From Dryomyza anilis (lineage: Eukaryota; Arthropoda; Insecta; Diptera; Dryomyzidae): 64,000 nt of DNA. The first letter of the stretch is position 1. Each line of letters opens with the position of its first letter. This document shows positions 48,901-57,450 of this stretch, in pieces. The stretch spans positions 68,330,367-68,394,366 of the forward strand of contig OX638133.1 of the NCBI GenBank assembly GCA_951804985.1, given 5' to 3'. The notes beneath the pieces were generated by a model. It was not told the DNA's origin. It worked only from the letters and a program-made list of their open reading frames with translations, and searched no databases. A program made the position numbers and the translations under genes.

Positions 48901-50214
48901 TCAGGAGTCGGAAGCCTTTTTGGACTCTTTTAAGTGCTCATATATGAGGGTAACACTCATAAATATGACACATTTAGGAGTCTTAAAAGACTCAAAATGT
49001 TTGCTGAGATGATGGAAAATATTTCTTTTTAGAGTTTACTTTGATGACAGCATTGCCGGACGGACTTGGTTCTTCTGCGAAAAAGTCTCAAGTCGTTGTA
49101 CAACTTTACCTTCAAAGGATATATAAAGACAATGGGTATGTATAACCAGAATACTGTTTATATTTCAGAATAAATAAAAATATATTCAATTCCTTTTATT
49201 TCAATTCAATAAAAATTACTATTCATATTTATAAGATGTTTAATTGATGGTTGCTATACGTAATCGTAAATTTGAAAGATGGTTGCCAACAATATTTATC
49301 GTATTTTTCGGATGTTTGAGAGATGGTTGTCTTAAAGACAATCTGAATAATGTGTAAATAACTTTATATTTAGGGCTGTGATATTTCTGGTAATTATCTT
49401 TGTTTTCTTAGTGTAGAAAAAATACACTCAAACTATAAGAAGCGAACCATGAGTGTCTGCAAATTAAGGTACTTAAAAATGTAAGCATATTCATTCCTGT
49501 AATGTCCTCAAAAAAAATATTTCTGAAGCCCTTCTGCACTGACTTCCCCAAGAAACGAGAGTAGAACACCTTGCATTAAATATTGATAGAGTTGGTAGGC
49601 TCTGGCTTCATAGAATTGATTCCTGCTGATTATCGAGTGTTCATTACTTATTTTATAGGTTAGACTTTCTGTGATAAGTTTAAGTATTATTTTAAAGAAA
49701 ACTATCAATATTTAAAAAAAATAATTTACTTTTAATTTTTGAATAAATAAAACTGAATTGTGTTTAAACAAATGTGCGAAACCTACCGCAGGCTATGTGT
49801 GTGCTTAACAGTTTTTTGTTCCTGTGCCTGTTGTTCCGACGATGAGTCCAGAGCGAGAGGATCTTTCTCTTCTTCATCATCGATGAGATTAATGTGCGTG
49901 GTGGCTTCCATAATAATTGATGTGTTATTGGGCCGTGTATCGGATGAAGTTGACATTGATTTTGTCTTAACAGTTATTGGTGTTAGAGTAGATAGTGGTG
50001 AAGACGATGTTGATGGTAAAGATGAGTTCGTTGCGTATTCTACAGGCTGAATTGATTGGAATGCTGTTGTTTCGGATGTTACTGGCGTGTTCATAGTATC
50101 TTCCCGTGTAGATTTAATAATATTATGATGATGATGTTGTTGATAGGCGTGATGCAACTTTTGATGATTATCATTACTCCTATCACTGTCTTGCGCGGCA
50201 ACATCATATTCCAT
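27698..50214 (-). CDS. Asx: Additional sex combs (Polycomb-group protein)
   Basis: Nine coding exons on the minus strand (50214-49787, 47259-46053, 45424-44578, 44505-44410, 40845-40151, 40097-38724, 38594-38301, 38241-38085, 27954-27698) join to 1784 codons plus stop; all borders are GT/AG and all phases match. Asx is the activating partner of the deubiquitinase Calypso/BAP1 in PR-DUB, which removes ubiquitin from histone H2A in Polycomb silencing. The DEUBAD domain (about residues 278-398) includes [21 protein letters not shown] and [21 protein letters not shown] conserved block [19 protein letters not shown] lies in exon 6. The C-terminal PHD finger has [20 protein letters not shown] and then LCVSC. 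Long Gln, Ala, Ser/Thr and Asp runs separate them. Length is close to that of the Drosophila protein. The start is the first ATG after an in-frame stop, but non-coding 5' exons further upstream are likely. Confidence 0.95.
28043..28712 (+). mobile_element. Non-autonomous Helitron in Asx intron 8
   Basis: Begins TCTACTATATAT after an A and ends cgggtccagCTAG before a T, with a perfect short hairpin (gcacga-g-tcgtgc) just upstream of the end. These are the standard Helitron termini, and insertion between A and T leaves no duplication. It carries gaataggcgtcaaaacggct near the head and a caccacactaaaa minisatellite at 28456-28612. It has no Rep/helicase frame. Confidence 0.8.
28713..29520. other. 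Asx intron 8, featureless part
   Basis: AT-rich intronic DNA; no repeat or frame was recognised apart from a short imperfect inverted word around 29070-29150. Confidence 0.35.
29521..29926. mobile_element. hAT-like MITE (TAGGGCTGTG ends)
   Basis: Starts TAGGGCTGTG and ends CACAGCCCTA. The 8 bp outside are gtacaaac on the left and ttacaaac on the right, an 8-bp duplication with one change, which is the hAT hallmark. The interior is built of attaatca words. Solo terminal words occur at about 8565 and 49371. Confidence 0.8.
30089..32179. mobile_element. Large inverted-repeat element, hosting a MITE
   Basis: Arms beginning near gtaggccgggtcggtctcc and ending near its degenerate complement share gtaaaagtgtcagaaa, ttgacctccgaggtca, tgatcgga(c)atcaaat and the (c)ccgccaaaa words. 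A related inner arm lies at about 30630-30860. The MITE at 31030-31916 sits in the right half, separating atgaagttttatat from the continuation at 31917. Open frames within are not genes. Confidence 0.65.
31030..31916. mobile_element. 887-bp MITE, complete copy
   Basis: Starts CACTCAGAAGAAAATGTACC and ends tttttttctgggtg, with TA outside both. It is the reverse-oriented full-length relative of 3660-4536, including the tactcaaaatggtcgcatg and acgtcattctgcg words. Confidence 0.85.
32180..32907. other. Asx intron 8, featureless part
   Basis: AT-rich DNA with no recognised repeat or exon-like frame. Confidence 0.3.
32908..34458. mobile_element. 1.55-kb foldback element
   Basis: Two arms of about 600 bp (32908-33520 and 33890-34458) are imperfect inverted copies; matching words include ttaagaacaatcaatt, atgtattggagttatgacat, aacatattcttaacctattt, tcgcgaaaa and ttaactaaagcaaataattt. 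The ends read CAG(A/C)TGTTT with TA outside. It could form a long double-stranded RNA in the Asx pre-mRNA. Confidence 0.75.
34459..35485. other. Asx intron 8, featureless part
   Basis: AT-rich DNA. Around 35300-35380 the segment ccaggtgcgtcgt occurs twice 60 bp apart, a short imperfect direct repeat. No gene was seen. Confidence 0.3.
35486..36788. mobile_element. 1.3-kb foldback, GGGCCATTCCACACC ends
   Basis: Both ends carry tatatgggccattccacacc plus aaatcgacca in opposite orientation, and the inversion extends over nearly the whole length with its centre near 36130: gacatgcac, tgaacaaccatacaaagtg, ggacccttttt and the aaaatggcgtcat / atgacgccatttt pair all match. No protein frame. Confidence 0.8.
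37217..37515 (+). mobile_element. tRNA-derived SINE, copy 1
   Basis: The head tagctcaaggttagtgcg resembles a pol III A box and ggttcaagcct a B box, about 45 bp apart, so it derives from a tRNA gene. The body continues cggcaataaactgtaggtcc and ends ctcggcctaagttcttatag ... ccaaactattattattatt. A possible 7-bp duplication atgtcag flanks it (37210-37216 and 37514-37520). The acceptor stem is not intact, so this is not a functional tRNA. Confidence 0.8.
37521..38084. other. Asx intron 8, exon-8-proximal part
   Basis: AT-rich intronic sequence upstream on the plus strand of Asx exon 8; no recognised element. Confidence 0.3.
38085..38241 (-). CDS. Asx: Asx exon 8 (NAGNAG acceptor)
   Basis: A 157-bp exon encoding [20 protein letters not shown] through IVRRNISA, found by following phase from exon 7 to exon 9; it is too short to appear as a long open frame. 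The acceptor is a tandem CAGCAG, so the exon may start at 38241 or 38238, changing the protein by one Gln. Donor GTATAT. Confidence 0.8.
38301..38594 (-). CDS. Asx: Asx exon 7
   Basis: Residues 1550-1647. Begins [20 protein letters not shown], a conserved basic stretch continuing exon 6, then a His-rich run and a PVPQNQ end before GTTAGT. Confidence 0.85.
38724..40097 (-). CDS. Asx: Asx exon 6
   Basis: Residues 1092-1549, the longest exon. Very Gln/His-rich, then Ser/Thr/Ala-rich, then the conserved block [20 protein letters not shown] and [20 protein letters not shown], and ends at GVYK. The intron to exon 5 is 53 bp. CAG-dominated codon runs make this exon length-variable. Confidence 0.9.
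40151..40845 (-). CDS. Asx: Asx exon 5
   Basis: Residues 860-1091. Starts [15 protein letters not shown] after tatatgtgtag and contains poly-Ser, Pro-rich ([12 protein letters not shown]), Gln-rich and an eight-Asp acidic run. Donor GTAAGT after NEMSE. Separated from exon 4 by a 3.6-kb intron. Confidence 0.85.
41550..42115 (-). mobile_element. Degenerate relative of the 60.3-kb MITE
   Basis: Shares cacaacgc(a)ccag, aatgtcgcttcatgc, tagctctact, ctggcgttacga and gcacgac(a/c)gaccgaac with 60330-60690 in the same order, interrupted by the 118-bp element at 41897. The left terminal repeat is not recognisable. Confidence 0.6.
41897..42014. mobile_element. 118-bp MITE with 6-bp duplication
   Basis: Inverted ends CCAAGGTGTATTAAGCAAGG / CCAAGGTTTATTAAGGAAGG (followed by TGAGGAAA) are flanked by atataa on both sides. 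Removing it with one atataa restores ttttacgatataacgcttga, which aligns with the uninterrupted relative near 60585. Confidence 0.75.
44410..44505 (-). CDS. Asx: Asx exon 4 (32 codons)
   Basis: A 96-bp exon separated from exon 3 by only a 72-bp intron. It encodes [18 protein letters not shown] and [12 protein letters not shown]. The acceptor aacctttttag and donor GTAAGA are both good. The frame also reads through the short intron without a stop, so intron retention would add residues without breaking the protein. Confidence 0.85.
44578..45424 (-). CDS. Asx: Asx exon 3
   Basis: Residues 546-827. Starts [19 protein letters not shown] after a strong cctgtgctccttttcag acceptor and ends in ...STDSG before GTAATC. 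No named domain; short charged stretches such as [11 protein letters not shown] and [11 protein letters not shown] may be conserved contact motifs. Confidence 0.85.
45425..46052 (-). other. Asx intron 2
   Basis: 628-bp intron. Its middle holds a degenerate SINE copy (45793-45936); the rest is AT-rich. Confidence 0.45.
45793..45936 (+). mobile_element. Degenerate SINE copy
   Basis: gcgtctgtaggtgcagtggt followed by tagtgcattgaattgcggc, then gaaattgtttttctat and an attattataatt end follow the order of the 37.2-kb SINE, with many changes. The B box is lost. Confidence 0.55.
46053..47259 (-). CDS. Asx: Asx exon 2 (DEUBAD domain)
   Basis: Residues 143-545. It opens with [16 protein letters not shown] after a tttatattttag acceptor, runs through an Ala/Gln tract, a basic KPRRRSSKK patch, and the complete DEUBAD/ASXH domain that binds Calypso, including an LXXLL-type LRALL. 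A Ser-rich tail follows. The exon ends at GAATCG before GTGAGA. Confidence 0.9.
47650..49200 (+). mobile_element. Foldback-family copy split by a 1.07-kb insertion
   Basis: 47655-47935 matches 23700-23970 (gtttcaataaagttgcagca, aacagcaatgaaaatt, actgatagcaaacatc) and 49010-49200 matches 24040-24180 (tggaaaatat, agagtttactttgat, gcgaa, aataaataaaa). About 1.07 kb of unrelated sequence with tandem repeats replaces about 60 bp present in the 23-kb copy. The left arm is missing. Confidence 0.7.
48427..48960 (+). repeat. Tandem repeat, ~110-120-bp unit
   Basis: About five head-to-tail copies of a unit containing tttttgggctcataaaatgg, ccaggggttgggagc, tgctcaaatatgagtgtttt and aggagtaataaaagtgtcag. 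Copies differ by small deletions. Adjacent flanks carry single degenerate words (taggag, gagtcataaa), so the array probably belongs to the inserted element at 47941-49010. Confidence 0.8.
49787..50214 (-). CDS. Asx: Asx exon 1 (N terminus)
   Basis: Residues 1-142 plus two bases. Starts [16 protein letters not shown] and continues through a His/Gln-rich and Ser/Thr-rich disordered leader with an acidic [13 protein letters not shown] patch; donor GTAGGT at 49786-49781. An in-frame stop lies 24 bases upstream of the ATG. A tatag word 9 bp before the ATG could be an acceptor for an upstream 5' exon. Confidence 0.8.
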
Positions 50215-50619
50215 TGCCAATATTCTATAATTATTTACTCATACTTCATAAGTAATCTAAATATTAAAATAAATAAATATGGTAATTATATATTATTTAA
50301 ATAAGAAGAATTTCGTAGTAATATTGTACAATATAAACTAATTGAAGGCGTCGAGACAATGGGTTTTTAATAAGGGCTGGCAATTTTGTTCAGTTCAAAA
50401 AAAAAGTCGTACTGCTTTTTTTATCCACTTAAATAAATCAGTGAGTTTTTGACTTTTTGTTTATTGTATTATATTGATTTTCGTACTCTTTTCAGTACTA
50501 TTTATTATTTCTTAAAACGAATTACGAATGAACTTAATTATCTGGGCTCTGTTGGATGAAATCTAGAGAGAATTCTATAATGAAATGATAGATAATTTTA
50601 TAAGTAAAGCAATTACTTT
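50215..50619. promoter_or_regulatory. Upstream side of Asx exon 1
   Basis: About 400 bp without a recognised element. If Asx has no upstream non-coding exon the promoter would be here, but no core promoter motif is visible. Confidence 0.25.
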
Positions 50620-50873
50620 AGGCCATGTTCCGGATTTCGATAGAATTCCTATCGAATTTCATATAAAATATGTAAACACACGGTTTTGAATTCGATTTCA
50701 CAATACAAAAAATGTGTTTTTCAAACGAAATCAAATCGTTGAAGTAAAAGCAAACGGATTGAATTCACTGAAAAAACAAATGTTTGTTCTGAGACGTCGA
50801 ATTCAAAACCGTTTGTTTACATATTTTATATGAAATTCGATTGGATGTCGATCGAAAGTCGGAACATGGCCGT
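50620..50873. mobile_element. 254-bp hairpin MITE
   Basis: ggccatgttccggatttcga on the left pairs with the right end, and atcgaatttcatataaaata plus tgtaaaca(c/a)acggttttgaattcga continue the match, giving arms of about 80 bp or more. No coding content. Confidence 0.75.
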
Positions 50874-51202
50874 TTATTATTAATTGGGTGGTCTATTCTG
50901 CGAAATGATCCGATCATTGATAGCATGTTTACTGGAATTGCAAATGTTTTTGACAAGTGATTAGTGGGACAGTTCAAAATTTTATATGTGTTTATTTCAA
51001 ATGAAAAATAACTTATATTGGTCCCACGACTTATAGATGTAATGTAGTGCTTGAGAATTTAAGAAAATCATTATAATTATATTTTCTATTAAGTTCTGTC
51101 ACTGGAATAGCGCAATGTTTTGATATATTCGTTCCGTTTTACGTTATAGGGGGTTATGACGAGATATATAGCTTGAAAATATAGAAATTATTTAAAAAGG
51201 TA

Positions 51203-52095
51203 CAGTGGTGGCTACACAATTAGAATCGATCATGTTTTTATATCTTAATTTTCTAAATATATTTTTATGGAAGTACGATACTCTATACATACTTATGGTC
51301 ATTTTGGTGTTTAGTTTGGACTATGCTCTGTATAACCATAAATCATTTTCTTGTTTATCGTTAGATTATAAATGCAAATTAAATAATTAAAAATGTGTTA
51401 AAATCAAACTAAAAATGTTCGAGTTTATATCCAAATATTTTAAAAAAGTGTAAGAAAATTACCATTCCTTAGAATATTAAAACTAACCTTGATAATTATA
51501 AGAAAAATTATCTTTATTGTTTTTTGGGATTTTAAAAGTACCTATTATATTTTTTTTACATTCTAAGCAGTCGATGAATATGGTTTAAAAGGACGATTGC
51601 AATTTTCTTAAAAACGCTACGTATTAGAAAATAAACAGGGTTTTTATAATAACTCGCAGGAGCTGACTTTGACTGCACACTCAGTTTTTTCATATAACGT
51701 AACGTTTTTAAGAAAAGTGATTTCGTAATTTTAAAAATCTTTTCACCCACGATTCATTACAAAATTTAATACTGTTGATAATAGTTTTCCAAAAAAAAAC
51801 CTTCAACGCAATTATTGTTATAATTACCAAGACTAATTTTAATATTCCAATATATATTAATATTGTTATTTGTTTTTATGATATTAAGTCTGAACATTTT
51901 GTGATTTTTAGACATTTTTTTAAATAATTTATTTAGTATTTATAATCTAACGAAAAACAAGAAAATGATTTATGTTTATCCTGAGCATAATCCAAACTAA
52001 AAACCAAAATTACTATACATGGCGTACTTCAATAAAAATATATTTAAAAATTAAAAACTTTAAAAAAATCGTTTCTAATTGTGTGGCCACCACTG
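51203..52095. mobile_element. Tc1/mariner-type foldback, CAGTGGTGG ends
   Basis: Left end CAGTGGTGGCTACACAATTA and right-end reverse complement CAGTGGTGGCCACACAATTA, with TA on both sides; the inverted match continues through agaa(t/a)cga, atatatttttat(t/g)gaagtac and ttgg(a/t)tta/ggactatgctc over about 170 bp. No transposase frame. Length 893 bp. Confidence 0.8.
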
Positions 52096-52096
52096 T

Positions 52097-52400
52097 ATAT
52101 TGATAAGGAAGAATAGTCCAGATTTTGGTATGTAATTTCAACATCGGGCAGTTCCAATAATATATGATGCTTCGAACAGAAAAAGGTACCTTTTGGAATA
52201 CATAATGTATAGCTTTCTGTACAAACGTTAAATAAGAGAGTAAATTCCTAAGACAGAGTACAAAACATTCATACATTGGATTAATGCAGAGAACAGAATC
52301 AAATGAACTATTCTATGTATTATGAGAAGTGGCAGATACAGATTTTGGCTATACCACTTTGTTTGCTTGAAATTTATTCTATAATTCAGATTTTTATATC
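52097..52400 (-). mobile_element. LINE remnant
   Basis: In the minus direction the sequence reads LPLLIIHRIVHLILFSALIQ, close to the LPLHIKQRMVHALLFSVLTY block of the 3.3-5.3 kb LINE, and cagagaa...gaagtggcagataca matches it at the DNA level. A stop follows soon after. Its downstream side ends at the TA-flanked element at 51203-52095. Confidence 0.65.
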
Positions 52401-52704
52401 CCAATAAACACTCAGATTTAAGTTAGGCTTAGTCTCAGGATTTTAAAATAGATATATAGTGTCGGTAGCGCGTCTGGTTAGTGCGTTGGAATACGAGCGA
52501 AAAAGTCTTCGGTGAGTTCGCTACGAGCCGAAAGGTCCCCGCTTCGATCACCAACGACTGCCAACCAACATCCTTTTTATAGAAAACATTTTTCTATGCG
52601 ACGCTACCTCTCGGCAGTCAATGGCAAACCTACGAGAGTAAAGATTGCCTATGAAAAGCTCTCACCCCGCCGTTCGGATTCGGCAATAAACTGTAGGTCC
52701 CACC

Positions 52705-54096
52705 CAGTATTATCAGATGGGCAGATAAACCTTTTTTTTGTCAGTTTTTGAGAAGGTAAAAAGGTTTCAAGTTATTTTAATTTATACAGTTTTTTTAGTT
52801 TTTATTTAATATTTCTAACTAGTTCATTGAATTAAATACACACAACATTTTTTTTTCTTCGAATCTTTCCATTACTAAAAAAACATTGTTTGATCTTTTG
52901 TCGATTCCTGTAGCAACAGCAAATTAGAACGTATTTTTCTCAAATCAATATTAAGAATAAAACAAAATTATAAACATATTTGAAATTCCCTCCTCAAGTG
53001 GGATTCTTCGTCCGAAGGATTCCTAAAGAAAAGATTGTACAGTCTTCAAAAATTACGAAAAAGTTTGACATGCATATTAAATAAATTGTTAGACAAATTG
53101 GTCTACTTCGTATTACCTTTCTCCTATTGGTCTTATTAATGAGGCAATTGCTACGGAAATGGATTTTACTACCCCACTTTTACCTGATTTTTACAAAAAT
53201 GCTTCTCCCAACACAAATCGAGGTTAATCTTAAAAATAACTTTTTATATAAAAATAAAAATTCTTAAAAAAAAAAAAAAGAAACAAAAAAAAAAAAAAGC
53301 TTGTTCATTTAATCCAATAATGTTATAAATTTAATTATATATTAATATTAGTTTAAGTTATTTTTATGCGTAGTTCTAAGTTTTTTATTTTAGTTTTAAG
53401 ACCAAAAAAATGTGGGAAAATAAATCCCCAAAAAAATATTTAGTGTCGGGAGCAAGCACTTAACAATTTTAACACATAATCAACAATTAATTTAACACGA
53501 GGCAGAAATACGAAGCAAGTTGCTTTAAATATAACCAATGTAAAAGAATTAAAACAATACAATATAATTTTAAGTATTCTTCTAATTTTTAGAAACAATT
53601 GTTTAACCTAAATTGTACATTGTAAAAGTTCGAAAAGACTCAATAAAATACTTTACTTTACTTATTATTAATTGATATGTTTTCGTTATTAATATTGTTA
53701 TTTTTGTTTAATTACACTAATCAAGACGAATATTCCTATGTACACCCAATACAGCTGTTTTATATAATTCGTTGGTGCTGATTTATACTGGATACTAAAA
53801 CCTAATTTTCCCATTTGTTTATATAAGCTTTTTTAATATTTCATTTTGGCCAAAATTACAAATTGTTCGAAAAAACAATTTGGGTAATGTTCCAATTTTA
53901 CAAAAAAGATACAAAATACTGTGTAAGACTTAAACTTTTATAACTTTAAACGGATACTGTGTATATTTTAAAAATTAGAACGATGTAAAAAAGTTAGTAG
54001 TTCTGAGTCTTTTTTTAGATCAAGTTTTTTCTCGCAAAAAAAAGTTTTTTTATTCCGAAAATAAAAGGTTTTTCAAAAAAATATCTGACAACACTG
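52705..54096. mobile_element. 1392-bp hAT-like element with exact 8-bp TSD
   Basis: Ends CAGTATTATCAGA and (reverse complement) CAGTGTTGTCAGA are inverted repeats; gtcccacc occurs exactly at both outer sides (52697-52704 and 54097-54104). An 8-bp duplication with CAG-starting TIRs fits hAT. The body has no transposase; it holds an A-rich core and a stretch resembling the 3' end of a LINE (53300-53665). Confidence 0.85.
53300..53670 (+). mobile_element. Probable LINE 3' tail inside the hAT-like element
   Basis: AT-rich stretch ending tgtaaaagttcgaaaagact plus caataaaatactttactttactt, the usual look of a non-LTR retrotransposon 3' untranslated end with a short repeat tail. No reading frame can be followed. 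Confidence 0.4.
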
Positions 54097-54489
54097 GTCC
54101 CACCACTTTGAGAATAAATAAATAGAGAGCTCGGCCTAAGTTCTATACAGGACTGTAGCGCCAAACTATTATTATTATTAGATATTCAAATGTAAGTTTG
54201 TTCATTTCCTGTCCAAGAAATGTATGTTTTTTTAAAAATCCTGTGGTTTTTGAATTTTATGGATTTTTGTACTTGTTTAGTATTATTTATTATTTTTTTA
54301 ATATGAATTCCATCTCAAAAATGTATCCATTTTTTCAGAACACACTTTATTTAATTATTTTTTAATTTAAGAACTAGGGACGGATCCCGCAAGTGTGATA
54401 AAATATGCGTACACAAACAGCATAATTTACCGAATGTAGGAAGTGTACACGTTCAGTTTTCATGAATATTTTAAGATAGTCAGTTCTTT

Positions 54490-54614
54490 TTAAGAACTCA
54501 ATAAACTTTAGGTCCCACCACTTTGAGTACATATATAACACGCACAGCTCCAAATGGTGAGAGAGCTCGGCCTAAGATCTTATAGAGCTGTAGTGCCAAA
54601 CTATTATTATTATA
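54490..54614 (+). mobile_element. 5'-truncated SINE copy 3
   Basis: Only the 3' part is present: actcaataaactttaggtcc, caccactttgag, gagagctcggcctaag and ccaaactattattattataa. It lies about 310 bp after copy 2, with no tRNA-like head. Confidence 0.75.
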
Positions 54615-55327
54615 ATGAGTTTCTGTGTAAACTTTCGAAATCGTCAGATTTCTATGTTTTCAAAATATCGTGTACATCGCGATTCTCACAATAACGAATC
54701 AGTCCCTGGGTATAAAACACCAAAACAGAATAATGTAGGCCTCTGCTGCATGATATCTCGGAACAAGTCAATAACGAAATAATCCAAAATTTGAAAAGTA
54801 AATCAATTGAAAAGTAAATGATTCGATCATGCAGTTTTATTGGTAACTTAAAAACATTTAAAAAGTGCATAACAAAGATAAAAATTCGTATTTTAATGGA
54901 AAATTATAATCAATTATATCGGTTCATTAATTTATGAGATACTAAATACAAATATCACGACTTTTTCTCATAGGGCATATTTTAAATAGTAGATCAATTA
55001 AAATATATTTAGTAAGTTTGATAATGTGGTCTATACTCTGAATAACAATAAATAATTTTATTACACAGTGCAGCAAAAGCCTACTTTCTTTTTGGTGTCA
55101 GAGATTTGACAAAAATTTAAGGCTACTTGAGTAACCTGAAGAAATTTCACCAAAAAAAGTTGTGTCCTATCACGTGAGGTTTCATATTTCATATTAAGGA
55201 GTATCATATTGTATCATATTGTCCATGGAAAAAATACTCAACATAAAAAAACATAAAAAGTGGCAAAATATGTCAAAGCCGCACGAGCTATAGTTTCTCT
55301 AATACTGAGCACTGTAAAGTATTTTTA
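54615..55327. other. Gene-free stretch
   Basis: AT-rich DNA; a local duplication gtatcatattgtatcatattg lies near 55200. No gene seen. Confidence 0.3.
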
Positions 55328-55985
55328 TACCCTACACTAAGAGTGAAAGGGTATATTCAGTTTGGTACGCCGTTTGTAACACCCAGAAGGAAGCATCTCC
55401 GGTATGGAAAAGTATATATATTCTTGATCAGTCTGTCCGTCTGTCTGTCCGTCTGTATGTCTGTCCGACTGTCTGTCCGTCTGTCTGTCTGTCTGTCCGT
55501 CTGTCTGTTGAAATCCCTACTACTTTTAAAATTAAAGAGTTAGATAAATGATTATAAATTATAACTTAGATTACTAATATACCTACGCTGTATGTGCGAA
55601 AAAATTGGCGAGATCGGTCCATTGTGACCTATGATCCGACCACTTATGTTCAAATACCTCATATAAAATGTACATATAAAGATCAATTTTAATGTATACG
55701 TGCTTAGGTATACTTTTTTGGTCAAATATATATTGACATCATCTTCAAATAAATGATAATAATGTTTTCCGGCGAAAAGACTTGTGGTTCACAAAAAAAA
55801 TTCGAAATTCGGTACACCTACCCATTTGTAAATATGGGTATTAAATGAATGGAAATTCTTCAGCGATTGAATGTTTGTAGTTATTTTCAGGTTCGTATAC
55901 CCTGGTGACCTATATATCACTTTAAATGGTAACCACACATATGTGTAGGGTATTTATAGTCGGCTTAGACCAACTATAATTTTAA
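55328..55985 (+). repeat. TATACCCT...GTCGGC repeat with microsatellite
   Basis: Starts tataccctacactaagagtg, has the gtttggtacgccgtttgtaac and cacccagaaggaagcat words, a GTCT/GTCC tract at 55432-55508, and ends gtgtagggtatttatagtcggc. This layout is a common dipteran dispersed repeat. A 66-residue frame across the microsatellite is not a gene. A minus-strand fragment lies at 26437-26540. Confidence 0.75.
55432..55508 (+). repeat. GTCT/GTCC microsatellite
   Basis: About nineteen units of gtct and gtcc, including interrupted gtat and gact units, within the repeat above. Confidence 0.9.
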
Positions 55986-56638
55986 TAATCGTAACTATCA
56001 TAATAACACCTACTTTAAAATTTCCCATGTGATCTAACCTTCCCAACTGGTTTTATTTTATATAAAAGTGCAAAATACTTTAATATTTTTTTCGTATTAA
56101 AAGGATGAAGGATTTTTCGTAGCTTAAAATCGAATGATTCTTTTGCGGTGCCAAGGATTTGGTTTTATTTTAAATATCCTGAACGTGTCAAAAAATTTAT
56201 CATACTATAAAATTATGTTCTATCACGTCAGGATTTCAAGGTATTGACCCTCAAATATCTGGTAAATCCTTAATTATCATACTAACATTTCTGGAAAACG
56301 GTATTAGATATGGATTTCATGACTGAAAACCAAATATATGCATTCACCTAAGCATCGTTTCTGTAGTACTTTTTAATTTTCTATCTCGTCCTTAAAATTA
56401 CGAATTTCTCAAAAACGTTACGTAATAGAAAAAATAAATACTGAGTATGCAGTCAAAATGAATAGTAGTGAAGTATATATAATTGAACTATGGGATTTAA
56501 TGAAACAGCTGGATGTAGCCGCCGAAGTCTTAGATTAACTTCAATCCGATTTTACGTAATCTCGAAAGTGGAAGACTTTTGGTTGAATCTATTAGTTTCT
56601 GTAGAGTGGTCATCTTCTAAGGAATACATTACAAATAG

Positions 56639-57450
56639 ATATCGTCACTGTCATGCCAAAGGGGCGAATGTGCATTTTTAAAAATGTTGTGAAATCAAAT
56701 TTTAAAGTTTGAAGTGCTTTAAAAATTAGAAAAATTTATATTTTTTTAATTTTTTTCTGTTATTTTAGTTTATTTGTCAATTAATATAACGTATATAAAA
56801 TATTTTTAGAATTGCACAACCTACTGAATTATAAATACGGATTTGGTGAGGCTATATCCTGATAAAAACGCAAATATTTTTGATTTTTATGCTATAACTT
56901 TTTATTAGTGCAAAATAGTAATGTAGAGGCATTAATTGTTTGTTTTTACAGCACCTATCTATTGCCATAATAAAATAAAAATATTTTGTCAAACATTAAT
57001 TTGCCATTTATTATTTGCAGGATAAATTCATTGGCAAAATATTTTAAAATAATGATACAGTTCGATAGGTTCTTTAAAAAGAAACAATTAATACCTTTAC
57101 ATCACTATTTTGCGCTAATAAAAAGTTATAGCATAAAAATTAAAAAATTTTGCGTTTTATTTTATCTTGCACCAATAAAAAATTAAAGCAAAAAACTACG
57201 AAATTGGAAAAATTGAAAATCTTGTCATGCCAAAAGGGCGAATCTTTTAGTTTTTCGCCATAACTCTTTAATGGTACAAGATAATGAAAAAATTCTCCCT
57301 TTTGGTTTTGTCTTTTGTGGCTAGAAATATCCAACAAAATGACACGCGATTTTGGCACAGCATACTTGAGGATAAACTACATTCAAAAATGTAAAAAACG
57401 CAAATGTCAAAAATTGCACATTCGCCCCTTTGGCATGATAGTGACGATAT
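56639..57450. mobile_element. 812-bp foldback, ATATCGTCACT ends
   Basis: Both ends read atatcgtcact(g/a)tcatgcc then aaaggggcgaatgtgca in opposite orientation, and inner words (gcaaaatattttaaaataatga region, aaaagttatagcataaaaat against ttttatgctataacttttt) also pair. The short frames inside are not genes. Confidence 0.75.

Larger units (their letters stand above)
47260..49786 (-). other. Asx intron 1
   Basis: 2.5-kb intron holding the split foldback-family copy (47650-47935 and 49010-49200) and the 48427-48960 tandem repeat between them. No internal exon was recognised. Confidence 0.5.
52452..54176 (+). mobile_element. tRNA-derived SINE, copy 2, split by a hAT-like element
   Basis: The head gtcggtagcgcgtctggtta through cggcaataaactgtaggtcc is at 52460-52704; the tail actttgag...agagctcggcctaagttct ... 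ccaaactattattattatt is at 54105-54176. They are separated by a 1392-bp insertion that duplicated gtcccacc. The head also carries a small internal duplication (gcgttggaatacgagcg and gagttcgctacgagccg). Confidence 0.8.

Noticed and set aside
48427..48960. CRISPR-like array
   Set aside because: The repeats are adjacent 110-120-bp units without unique spacers, in an insect intron; it is an ordinary tandem repeat.
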